Assembly (NCBI GenBank): GCA_023391005.1
Contig: JAEWBS010000100.1
Coordinates: 1 to 7,688, forward strand
Length of the DNA: 7,688 nt
Direction of reading: 5' to 3'
Source of the DNA: Bacillota bacterium
GTDB taxonomy: Bacteria; Bacillota; Clostridia; Oscillospirales; Ruminococcaceae
In this document: positions 1 to 4,652 of the stretch, one piece after another
Layout of the letters: each line of letters starts with the position of its first letter
Position numbering within the stretch: the first letter of the stretch is position 1
Made by a program: the position numbers and the translations under genes
The notes under the pieces: generated by a model
Database searches by the model: none
What the model saw: only the letters and a program-made list of their open reading frames with translations
What the model was told of the DNA's origin: nothing

Positions 1-134
1 GCACATGTGAACGGTACTGGCGGGAAGAACTCAACGGCGAAGAGCTTTCTATCGGATCTGACTTTCCAATTTACGGCGACGATAAGGATACTTGGGAAAA
101 AATCAAAGCAGAAGAGGAACCCGCCACTAAATGA
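1..134 (+). CDS. 3' end of an unidentified phage gene (partial)
   Basis: An open frame enters from the left edge (codons in phase with base 3) and stops at TGA 132-134, giving about 43 residues that begin CERYWREELNGEELS and end KAEEEPATK. The fragment is strongly acidic, with aromatic residues near its start and a charged, probably disordered tail. I do not recognise the family and assign no function. It is followed 34 bases later by the next rightward gene, so the two are probably co-transcribed as the end of the operon lying to the left. Only the stop and the uninterrupted frame support it; the start is outside the window. Confidence 0.6.
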   Translation, partial: TCERYWREELNGEELSIGSDFPIYGDDKDTWEKIKAEEEPATK

Positions 135-168
135 TCGTTTATCAACCTCGTGAAAGGAGTATAACATC

Positions 169-381
169 ATGAAAATATTATCCCGACAGCAACAGGACGT
201 GCCCAACAGCCTATTTTGCGATAAGCCGGGGAGTGCGTGCGGGCGCATAGAGAGGATCAACGACAAGCCTGCGCAATGGTGCTCGTTATACAACCGCTAC
301 TTAGATCGCGGCTATGGCAATAACATCATCAAATGCCACGAGTGCATAGAGGATCTACGCACGGAGCTTTTGAGGCGATAA
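169..381 (+). CDS. Small Cys-rich hypothetical protein (70 aa)
   Basis: The ATG at 169 is preceded by a strong ribosome site, AAAGGAG at 153-159, nine bases upstream, and the frame ends at TAA 379-381. The 70-residue product has five cysteines (C17, C24, C38, C56, C59). The last pair forms a CxxC (KCHEC), so a small zinc-binding fold is plausible, though the spacing matches no family I can name. It has no signal peptide or membrane segment and ends in a basic helix-like tail (EDLRTELLRR). It is the last rightward gene before the convergent region, which fits an accessory gene at the end of an early or middle operon. The ribosome site makes the gene likely real; its role is unknown. Confidence 0.7.
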   Translation: MKILSRQQQDVPNSLFCDKPGSACGRIERINDKPAQWCSLYNRYLDRGYGNNIIKCHECIEDLRTELLRR

Positions 382-401
382 CCCGCAAAGGCGGTGATAC
401 A

Positions 402-490
402 GCCCCAGCCCGCCGCCTGACGATCTATAAAAAATAAAAAAGAAAGTAAATCACTATAGATTGTATTTAGCACAGGTGGCGGGTTTGGGC
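402..490 (+). ncRNA. Candidate structured RNA element in the convergent intergenic region
   Basis: Three nested stems can be drawn by hand. The outer stem is GCCC 402-405 with GGGC 487-490. After a 3x3 internal loop, an 11-bp stem pairs CCCGCCGCCTG 409-419 with CAGGTGGCGGG 473-483. A directly stacked 10-bp stem pairs ACGATCTATA 420-429 with TATAGATTGT 455-464. An 8-base bulge (465-472) lies on the 3' side and the terminal loop (430-454) is A-rich. The only two non-Watson-Crick positions, 415/477 and 422/462, are G.U if the plus strand is the RNA but C.A if the minus strand is, which favours a plus-strand transcript. No U-run follows, so it is not a standard terminator. It could be a 3' UTR element of the upstream operon, a small RNA, or a DNA-level dyad. 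I recognise no known RNA family. Confidence 0.45.
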
Positions 491-496
491 AAAAGC

Positions 497-525
497 AAAA
501 GCCGAGGTATTAAACCCCAGCTTTT
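497..525 (-). terminator. Intrinsic terminator of the leftward cassette
   Basis: Read on the minus strand, the 11-base arm AAAAGCTGGGG (525-515) pairs with CCTCGGCTTTT (507-497) across a 7-base loop. The two wobble positions are U.G on the minus strand and mismatches on the plus strand. The stem ends in TTTT and is followed by GCTTTTGC, giving a broken U-tract. It lies about 90 bases past the stop of the last firm leftward gene (618). Orientation and position fit termination of the leftward transcript. Confidence 0.65.
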
Positions 526-614
526 ACTTCTACGCCATTACATAATTGACATCTTTTAAATCCACGCGGGAACGTTGAGGCGCTCCACTGACAAAGACCC
601 AATCGTCTTAGCAT
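510..614 (-). CDS. Possible 34-residue leftward small ORF
   Basis: An ATG at 614-612 begins 34 codons followed by TAA at 512-510. The start lies three bases after the stop of the HTH protein gene (618-620), which would allow translational coupling, but no convincing ribosome site is present. The product begins MLRRLGLCQW and contains RCQLCNGVEV, so it has three cysteines including a CxxC. Its last codons run into the upstream arm and loop of the terminator hairpin, which is unusual for an expressed gene. It may be a real micro-protein, a remnant of a longer zinc-ribbon protein, or chance. I favour the last two. Confidence 0.2.
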   Translation of the reverse strand: MLRRLGLCQWSASTFPRGFKRCQLCNGVEVKAGV

Positions 615-617
615 TAT

Positions 618-1115
618 CTAAGGCTTGTCAATATTCTTTTGACGTTGCCCGACATATTTCCCCGATTTAATGCGATTGTCGGGATAAGGCTCTTCACTGT
701 CGATAACCCAATTGCGACCGATCTTTTGGGCGGTTTTAAATGAGCCTCTTGCAGCCATCTGGCTGACCGTGATGCGGCTTTTGCCATGCTTGGCCGCGTA
801 CTCAACTAACGATATTAGCGATGATGCGCCCTTATAATAATTAGCCCCGGCGACATACTCGCCGTCGACCTCGGCAATAATGCCGCGATCAAGCAAGTAA
901 TCAAAAACATAATGGATATCGGATGCGCGCAAATCTGATAATGTACCGGCGCGCCAGCCCTCGTCATCGCGAAGGACAATATTGTAATCGCAGCCCGGTA
1001 TGTATATATCCGACAACACCTCACTGGCGCAATACGAGCAACCGGGGCGCATAGCAAGGTAATAATCCGTGCGGGTATCGTTAATCTTGCCTTTTGCAAT
1101 CTCGATCGTTTTCAT
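618..1115 (-). CDS. Protein with C-terminal HTH/excisionase-like segment (165 aa)
   Basis: I place the start at the ATG at 1115. An AAAGGA site at 1127-1122 lies six bases upstream, whereas the longer frame starting at 1145 would contain that site inside its own coding sequence. The product has 165 residues. Residues about 113-155 (SRITVSQMAARGSFKTAQKI, then GRNWVIDSEEPYPD and RIKSGKYV) resemble the HTH-type segments of Bacillota phage and mobile-element proteins, in which a short helix pair is followed by a KIGRNWVI-type strand. The N-terminal half has a CxxC (C26, C29) plus C42 and is otherwise unrecognised. DNA binding is therefore likely, but the target is unknown. It is the last firm gene of the leftward cassette and is a candidate repressor of the palindrome-containing promoter at 1686-1715 (inference). 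The stop is at 618-620. Confidence 0.7.
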   Translation of the reverse strand: MKTIEIAKGKINDTRTDYYLAMRPGCSYCASEVLSDIYIPGCDYNIVLRDDEGWRAGTLSDLRASDIHYVFDYLLDRGIIAEVDGEYVAGANYYKGASSLISLVEYAAKHGKSRITVSQMAARGSFKTAQKIGRNWVIDSEEPYPDNRIKSGKYVGQRQKNIDKP

Positions 1116-1153
1116 GGTGTTTCCTTTCTCCCGTCTGGGCGGCAACGCAGTTA

Positions 1154-1345
1154 TTAATTAAACAGATCGCGGTCATCAATCAAAAGGGGCATATCAATAT
1201 CATCTCTTAATACCGTGCCATCTTGCAATTTAAATTCTCCGGCAGCTAATTTAGCATCAAAATCATTTTCAATTTGGCCCCAGTTATCGCCAGACACAGT
1301 GCCCACTACAACATTTTCAAACATCGTAACAACATTACAGATCAT
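1154..1345 (-). CDS. Very acidic small hypothetical protein (63 aa)
   Basis: The ATG at 1345 has a perfect GGAGGG site at 1359-1354, eight bases upstream, and two tandem TAA stops close the frame (1156-1154, then 1153-1151). The 63-residue product has 13 acidic and 4 basic residues (net about -9), with an acidic C-terminal run ending LLIDDRDLFN. No family is recognised. The segment GEFKLQDGTVLRDDID looks like a beta hairpin. It is the middle gene of the three-gene leftward cassette, 8 bases after the stop of the gene before it plus the ribosome site. High negative charge in a small phage protein is compatible with DNA mimicry, but this is only suggestive; many small acidic phage proteins are not mimics. 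Confidence 0.65.
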   Translation of the reverse strand: MICNVVTMFENVVVGTVSGDNWGQIENDFDAKLAAGEFKLQDGTVLRDDIDMPLLIDDRDLFN

Positions 1346-1361
1346 AATTTAAACCCTCCAG

Positions 1362-1649
1362 TTATTTGTCCATAGTCCTCATTGCGATTTTTGCCTGCTC
1401 ACCAATTACATTAAGGCCGTTTTTCTTGATGCCGAACTCTAATGCTATGCTGCGGGCGAAATTATAACCGTTAGCCTTGAACCACTCACGGGTTACGAGG
1501 TAATACCACTGACCGCCGTCCCAGTAGAACCCCAGCTCTTTAATGCGATCTTTGACAGTGTAGGTATCGCCAAATAAAGATATTTCGATGTGGGTCGTGC
1601 TCTCAATGTGGTTGGCTTCGTAAGGTGCTTTTATATCCATAGTAATCAT
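1362..1649 (-). CDS. Small protein with a KD-x-IK-x-LG-x-x-WD motif (95 aa)
   Basis: The ATG at 1649 follows GGAGGG (1662-1657) with seven bases between; a second in-frame ATG three codons later is less well placed. The 95-residue product carries the pattern TVKDRIKELGFYWDGGQWYY at residues 31-50. It resembles the short module found in many plasmid and phage proteins, in which KxxxKxLGxxWDxxxKxWY forms a small beta-rich domain (DUF5710-like). Its biochemical role is not established, and I do not assign one here. The C-terminus (about 56-95) looks helical. It is the first gene of the leftward cassette, directly downstream of the promoter at 1686-1715. Confidence 0.7.
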   Translation of the reverse strand: MITMDIKAPYEANHIESTTHIEISLFGDTYTVKDRIKELGFYWDGGQWYYLVTREWFKANGYNFARSIALEFGIKKNGLNVIGEQAKIAMRTMDK

Positions 1650-1685
1650 TTTGGCGCCCTCCGTTAATCTTTATCTTATGCACTT

Positions 1686-1715
1686 AGCATATCATACATA
1701 TGTATGTATTGTCAA
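1686..1715 (-). promoter_or_regulatory. Candidate sigma-A promoter for the leftward cassette
   Basis: On the minus strand a perfect -35 TTGACA (1715-1710) is followed by 18 bases and a -10 TATGCT (1691-1686). The -10 is preceded by TGA, giving an extended -10. The surrounding 80 bases (1681-1760) are only about 26% G+C by my count. The start site would lie near 1679, about 30 bases before the first ATG at 1649. It was found by inspection only. Confidence 0.6.
1693..1706. promoter_or_regulatory. 14-bp perfect palindrome (operator candidate)
   Basis: CATACATATGTATG is its own reverse complement and lies entirely within the spacer between the -35 and -10 of the leftward promoter. A dimeric repressor bound there would block RNA polymerase. 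The HTH-like protein encoded at the end of the same cassette is the obvious candidate ligand, by inference from position alone. A phage repressor encoded elsewhere is the alternative. Confidence 0.5.
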
Positions 1716-1736
1716 TAGGTTTTTGCAGAATATTAA
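1709..1736 (+). promoter_or_regulatory. Possible divergent rightward promoter for the late activator
   Basis: TTGTCA (1709-1714, 5/6 to the consensus -35) is followed by 16 bases and TATTAA (1731-1736, 4/6 to the -10). The -35 shares bases with the leftward -35 because TTGTCAA/TTGACAA overlap on the two strands. If both are real, divergent polymerases compete for the same site. The -10 is weak and a TAAAAT at 1734-1739 is an alternative, so this is tentative. Confidence 0.3.
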
Positions 1737-1743
1737 AATAATT

Positions 1744-1750
1744 GAGGTGA
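1744..1750 (+). promoter_or_regulatory. Ribosome site deciding the TTG start at 1758
   Basis: GAGGTGA lies seven bases before TTG 1758-1760. The first in-frame ATG is 19 codons further on and has no comparable site, so TTG is the supported start. Confidence 0.7.
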
Positions 1751-1757
1751 CAATAAA

Positions 1758-2144
1758 TTGAGAGAATACCAGCGAAAACGAAATAACCCTTACCGGCTGC
1801 CGCACAATCTTTATATGCGGGCGCTATATATGATCCGCGACTATGATCGCATCAAAGCGGATCGACAAGACATCTATTTTGCCTCGGCTGTGGGCGACGG
1901 CATGCCACGGGGCAACAGTATCACAAGCACAACAGAATCTAAAGCCGTCCGCTTGGCCTGCCTGAGTACAGAATGTGAAGCCGTTGAAAAAGCATTAGGC
2001 CACATACCGACCGAGTATCGTAAAGGCGTTTTTGATAATATCTGCTATGGCATGCCTTATCCCGTAACGGCGGACTATTCTACGTATTCGCGGTGGCGGC
2101 AGCGTTTCATTTATTGGGTAGCTGCACATATGGGGCAAATTTAA
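1758..2144 (+). CDS. RinA/ArpU-like phage late-gene transcriptional regulator (128 aa)
   Basis: This is a 128-residue protein starting at TTG with ribosome site GAGGTGA at 1744-1750. The N-terminus (RNNPYRLPHNLYMRALYMIR, about residues 8-27, then DYDRIKAD) and the middle TESKAVRLACLS (59-70) match the pattern I know from Bacillota phage RinA/ArpU-type activators. The C-terminal part, about 83-125 (IPTEYRKGVFDNICYGMPYP, then TYSRWRQRFIYWVA), is the sigma-70 region 4-like helix-turn-helix of that group. In such phages this protein switches on the packaging, head and tail operon, and the gene normally sits just upstream of it. That is the case here: HNH and terminase genes follow after 121 bases. 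No key segment is missing. The subfamily (RinA versus ArpU) cannot be settled by eye. Confidence 0.75.
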   Translation: MREYQRKRNNPYRLPHNLYMRALYMIRDYDRIKADRQDIYFASAVGDGMPRGNSITSTTESKAVRLACLSTECEAVEKALGHIPTEYRKGVFDNICYGMPYPVTADYSTYSRWRQRFIYWVAAHMGQI

Positions 2145-2150
2145 CCATAT

Positions 2151-2161
2151 CGCGCAGCGCG
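2151..2161. promoter_or_regulatory. Short GC dyad after the late activator gene
   Basis: CGCGCAGCGCG is a palindrome around its central base, 7 bases past the activator stop. It lies about 17 bases upstream of an AT-rich TATTAT/TATAAG stretch (2178-2186) that has no recognisable -35. This is where an activator-dependent late promoter could sit. The assignment is speculative; the arms are only five bases. Confidence 0.2.
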
Positions 2162-2209
2162 GGAAAGAATCAAGTAGTATTATAAGGGCAATAGAAGTAT
2201 GCAAACAAG

Positions 2210-2236
2210 AAAAGCCGGGGTTTTCCCTCGGTTTTT
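2210..2236 (+). terminator. Rho-independent terminator between activator and HNH genes
   Basis: AAAAGCCGGGG (2210-2220) pairs with CCTCGGTTTTT (2226-2236) around a TTTTC loop, with two G.U pairs on the plus strand and a terminal T-run. It ends transcription of the activator gene at 1758-2144. Only 29 bases separate it from the HNH start, so late transcription must either begin within that gap or pass through this hairpin. Confidence 0.8.
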
Positions 2237-2265
2237 CTTAGTTTTAGGAATGGTTTGTGTGATAT

Positions 2266-2559
2266 ATGGCTAAAGACTTTGCAAAAGCATTTTACAACTC
2301 AGCAGCATGGCAAGCCTGCCGGGATAGCTACATCGCGTCGGTGTTTGGCCTGTGCGAGCGCTGCGGCAAGCCGGGCGATATCGTCCACCATAAAACCATT
2401 CTCACGCCGCATAATATCAACGATCCCAGCATCACACTAAATCACGCGAGACTGGAATATCTTTGTCAGGAATGCCACAACAAAGAGCACGCCGCGCGGC
2501 AGCAGGAACGCCCGCAGCGGTACAGGTGGGGGCCAGACGGAACGGTACTCCCCCCTTAA
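2266..2559 (+). CDS. HNH endonuclease (packaging-associated, 97 aa)
   Basis: The 97-residue protein shows a classical zinc-stabilised HNH fold: CxxC at C30/C33, the catalytic pair H41-H42, NDP at 52-54, N59, then CxxCH at C67/C70/H71 and H75. In many cos-type phages a small HNH protein encoded next to the terminase works with the large subunit in cutting concatemers at the genome ends (known for HK97 gp74 and several Gram-positive phages). The position immediately before terS fits that role. A stop lies one codon upstream of ATG 2266, so this is the earliest start in frame. Its ribosome site is weak (AGGA at 2246-2249, 16 bases away), suggesting low or regulated translation. The TAA stop (2557-2559) lies inside a 14-bp palindrome. 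Confidence 0.9.
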   Translation: MAKDFAKAFYNSAAWQACRDSYIASVFGLCERCGKPGDIVHHKTILTPHNINDPSITLNHARLEYLCQECHNKEHAARQQERPQRYRWGPDGTVLPP

Positions 2560-2637
2560 AAATTTTTAAACCTCAATGCCCCAAGACCGAGAGGGGAGTA
2601 TCATTTTACACCGCAGGGTCGCGAAGGGGGGTGTACC
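2544..2637. repeat. Long inverted repeat enclosing the HNH-terS junction
   Basis: GGTACTCCCCCCTT (2544-2557) and AAGGGGGGTGTACC (2624-2637) are reverse complements at 13 of 14 positions, the exception being 2549/2632. The 66 bases between them contain the palindrome TTAAAAATTTTTAA (2556-2569, sharing two bases with the left arm), a CCCC/GGGG hairpin (2579-2582 with 2593-2596) and TACACC 2607-2612, which can alternatively pair with GGTGTA 2630-2635. The left arm lies in the last codons of the HNH gene. The right arm contains the terS ribosome site. It is a candidate cos or terminase-recognition site, an mRNA structure controlling terS, or both. Confidence 0.55.
2624..2631 (+). promoter_or_regulatory. 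Ribosome site deciding the GTG start of terS
   Basis: AAGGGGGG lies seven bases before GTG 2639. The upstream in-frame ATG at 2576 has only AT-rich sequence before it. The site is the right arm of the 2544-2637 inverted repeat and could be sequestered by it. Confidence 0.65.
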
Positions 2638-2638
2638 T

Positions 2639-2989
2639 GTGGGAAATACGGCGGGAAAAAGTAAAGAAGATCGGATTAAGCGAGAGAAGAACCGACTTAA
2701 CAAAATCTACAAGGCTTTAGAGCCGGGAAAGTATGCGCTCGCCTTTCCGCTGATCGAAAACGCGGCGTTTATGCGCATCACGCTGGACGATTTGCAGGCG
2801 GCGCTCAACAACAATGGGTGCAGCGAGGACTACCAGAACGGGGCCAACCAATTCGGGAAAAAAGCCTCGGCGGAACTGCAAGCCTACAACAGCCTCTTCA
2901 AAAATTACAACACCGTCATGGAACGGCTCGAGAAGCTGCTGCCGCCAGAACAGCGCAAGTCCAAGCTCGACGAGATGCGCGGCGAGTAA
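2639..2989 (+). CDS. terS: Terminase small subunit, P27-like (116 aa)
   Basis: I start this gene at GTG 2639 because AAGGGGGG lies seven bases upstream; the longer frame from ATG 2576 has no ribosome site and would add 21 residues of improbable sequence. The 116-residue product begins with a basic helix (GKSKEDRIKREKNRLNKIYK) and continues with FPLIENAAFMRITLDDLQ at about 37-54. It then has EDYQNGANQFGKKAS (64-78) and a helical YNSLFKNYNTVMERLEKLLP region, which I recognise as the pattern of P27-type small terminases in Bacillota phages. It recognises phage DNA and recruits the large subunit to start packaging. It is followed after 12 bases by terL, whose ribosome site overlaps the terS stop. 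Confidence 0.85.
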   Translation: MGNTAGKSKEDRIKREKNRLNKIYKALEPGKYALAFPLIENAAFMRITLDDLQAALNNNGCSEDYQNGANQFGKKASAELQAYNSLFKNYNTVMERLEKLLPPEQRKSKLDEMRGE

Positions 2990-3001
2990 GGAGGGGCGCG
3001 G

Positions 3002-4648
3002 GTGAACTACATATTTGAGTATTACCAGAAAATCAAGGCCGGTGAAATCATCGTCGGCAAATGGATCCTGCTGGTGTACGAATATATCATAAACGGGCTG
3101 GAAAACGGCTCGTTTTTCTTTTCCGCGAAAAAGGCGGGCAAGGCGATCCGATTTGTTGAGACGTTTTGCCACCATTGCGAGGGGCGCAGCGACCTTATAC
3201 GGCTGGAACTGTGGCAAAAGGCGATTCTATCATGCATCTTCGGTATTGTGGACGACGAGGGCCTGCGCGTGTTCCGTGAGGTCGTCATTGTCATGATGCG
3301 CAAGCAGGGCAAGACGCTGTTTGCCTCGGCGATCATTGCCTATATGGCGTATCTCGACGGCGAGTATGGCGCAAAGGTCTATTGCCTCGCGCCCAAGCTC
3401 GAGCAGGCCGCCATCGTCTACGATAATTTTTATCAGATGGTGGAAAAGGAACCTGAGCTGTCGCAACTGGCAAAGAAACGCCGGTCGGATATCTACATTG
3501 CGGATTACAACACCAGCATCAAGCCTATTGCATTCAATGCCAAGAAATCGGACGGCTTCAACCCGCATTTGGTCATTTGCGACGAGATCGCGAGCTGGTC
3601 GGGCGAGGGCGGCCTGCGCCAGTACGAGGTTATGAAGTCGGCGCTCGGCGCTCGGCGGCAGCCGCTTATTCTGTCAATCTCCACGGCGGGCTATGTCAAC
3701 GATTCAATCTATGACGAGCTAATCAAGCGCGCCACGGCCTTTCTGCTGGGCAGCAGCCGCGAGCGTCGTTTATTGCCGTTTTTGTACATGGTCGACGACA
3801 TGGATAAATGGAACGACATCAACGAGTTGCAAAAGGCGGGGCCTAATATCGGCGTGTCGGTTTCGGTGGATTTCCTGCTCGAGGAGATCGCGATCGCCGA
3901 AAACAGCCTTTCCAAGCGCACCGAATTTATGGCAAAATACTGCAACATCAAGCAAAACGCATCAGTCGCATGGCTGGACTATCAGACGGTGGACAAGGCC
4001 ACGAAAAAGCGATACAGCCTCGAGGACTTCCGTTCTTCCTATTGCGTTGGCGGCATCGACCTGTCGCAGACCACCGACCTGACCGCGTGCTGCGTGGTGA
4101 TCGAGCGGGACGGGCGGCTCTATACCTTTGCAAAATTCTTTATGCCCGCCTCACGGCTGGCGGCGGCGCAGGCCGAAGACGGCGTTCCGTATGATCTGTT
4201 TCGACAGCAGGGCCTTTTGCAGCTTTCGGGCGAAAATTACGTCGACTATCGGGACTGCCTGAACTGGTTTCGCATGCTGGTGGAGGAATACGAGATTCTG
4301 CCGCTCAAGATCGGTTACGACCGTTACACGGCGCAATACCTCGTCGAGGAAATGAAGCAATACGGCTTTCATATGGACGACGTCCATCAGGGCGAGAACC
4401 TCACGCCGGTCATTCGCGAGTTTGAGGGCATCCTGAAAGACGGTGCTTTTGAGATGGGCGACAATGCACTGCTAAAGGCGCATTTTCTCAACGTGGCGCT
4501 CAAGCACAACAGCGAGACGCGCAAGTTCAGGCCGGTGAAGATCGGCCAGCGGGAGCGCATCGACGGCTTTGTTTCGGTTATCGACGCCATGACGGTGCGC
4601 CAAAAATGGTATGCCGATATTGGCGAGCAATTAAAAAACGCGGGGTGA
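3002..4648 (+). CDS. terL: Terminase large subunit (ATPase/nuclease, 548 aa)
   Basis: It starts at GTG 3002, with AAGGAGG (2988-2994) seven bases before it. The 548-residue protein is full length for the family. The N-terminal ATPase has a Walker A-like RKQGKTL at 100-106, Walker B LVICDE at 190-195 with E195 as the presumed catalytic glutamate, and a coupling motif ILSISTAG at 223-230. The C-terminal RNase H-like nuclease shows GGIDLSQTTD at 350-359 (D353), IGYDRY at 437-442 (D439) and DGFVSVIDAM at 521-530 (D521, D528), which supply the metal-binding acidic residues. The motor cuts concatemeric DNA and pumps it through the portal. All motifs are intact and there is no frameshift. Its TGA stop forms part of the ribosome site of the portal gene. 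Confidence 0.95.
   Translation: MNYIFEYYQKIKAGEIIVGKWILLVYEYIINGLENGSFFFSAKKAGKAIRFVETFCHHCEGRSDLIRLELWQKAILSCIFGIVDDEGLRVFREVVIVMMRKQGKTLFASAIIAYMAYLDGEYGAKVYCLAPKLEQAAIVYDNFYQMVEKEPELSQLAKKRRSDIYIADYNTSIKPIAFNAKKSDGFNPHLVICDEIASWSGEGGLRQYEVMKSALGARRQPLILSISTAGYVNDSIYDELIKRATAFLLGSSRERRLLPFLYMVDDMDKWNDINELQKAGPNIGVSVSVDFLLEEIAIAENSLSKRTEFMAKYCNIKQNASVAWLDYQTVDKATKKRYSLEDFRSSYCVGGIDLSQTTDLTACCVVIERDGRLYTFAKFFMPASRLAAAQAEDGVPYDLFRQQGLLQLSGENYVDYRDCLNWFRMLVEEYEILPLKIGYDRYTAQYLVEEMKQYGFHMDDVHQGENLTPVIREFEGILKDGAFEMGDNALLKAHFLNVALKHNSETRKFRPVKIGQRERIDGFVSVIDAMTVRQKWYADIGEQLKNAG
4642..4648 (+). promoter_or_regulatory. Ribosome site supporting the TTG start of the portal gene
   Basis: GGGGTGA overlaps the terL stop (TGA 4646-4648) and precedes TTG 4653. 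This start gives MGLFESIF, the usual beginning of HK97-type portals. Stop and ribosome site are shared, which suggests translational coupling of portal to terL. Confidence 0.6.
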
Positions 4649-4652
4649 TTTT

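Noticed and set aside
393..419. GTG-initiated 8-codon frame after the 70-residue protein gene, as a leader peptide
   Set aside because: It is too short to judge, encodes no telling run of codons, and no downstream rightward gene would be controlled by it.
546..551. TTGACA on the plus strand in the intergenic region
   Set aside because: No -10-like sequence follows at 16-19 bases and no rightward gene lies downstream before 1758.
1116..1145. Ten-residue N-terminal extension of the HTH-like protein
   Set aside because: The AAAGGA site for the ATG at 1115 lies inside the extension, and no site precedes 1145.
2255..2440. Frame beginning MCDIWLKTL overlapping the HNH gene
   Set aside because: It is out of frame with the clear HNH motifs; the in-frame stop and ATG at 2266 define the real gene.
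2576..2638. Longer terS beginning at ATG 2576
   Set aside because: No ribosome site precedes it, whereas GTG 2639 has AAGGGGGG seven bases upstream and starts at the expected basic helix.
2717..3217. 166-codon open frame on the minus strand across terS and terL
   Set aside because: It lies entirely under two confidently identified genes and has a low-complexity, implausible composition.
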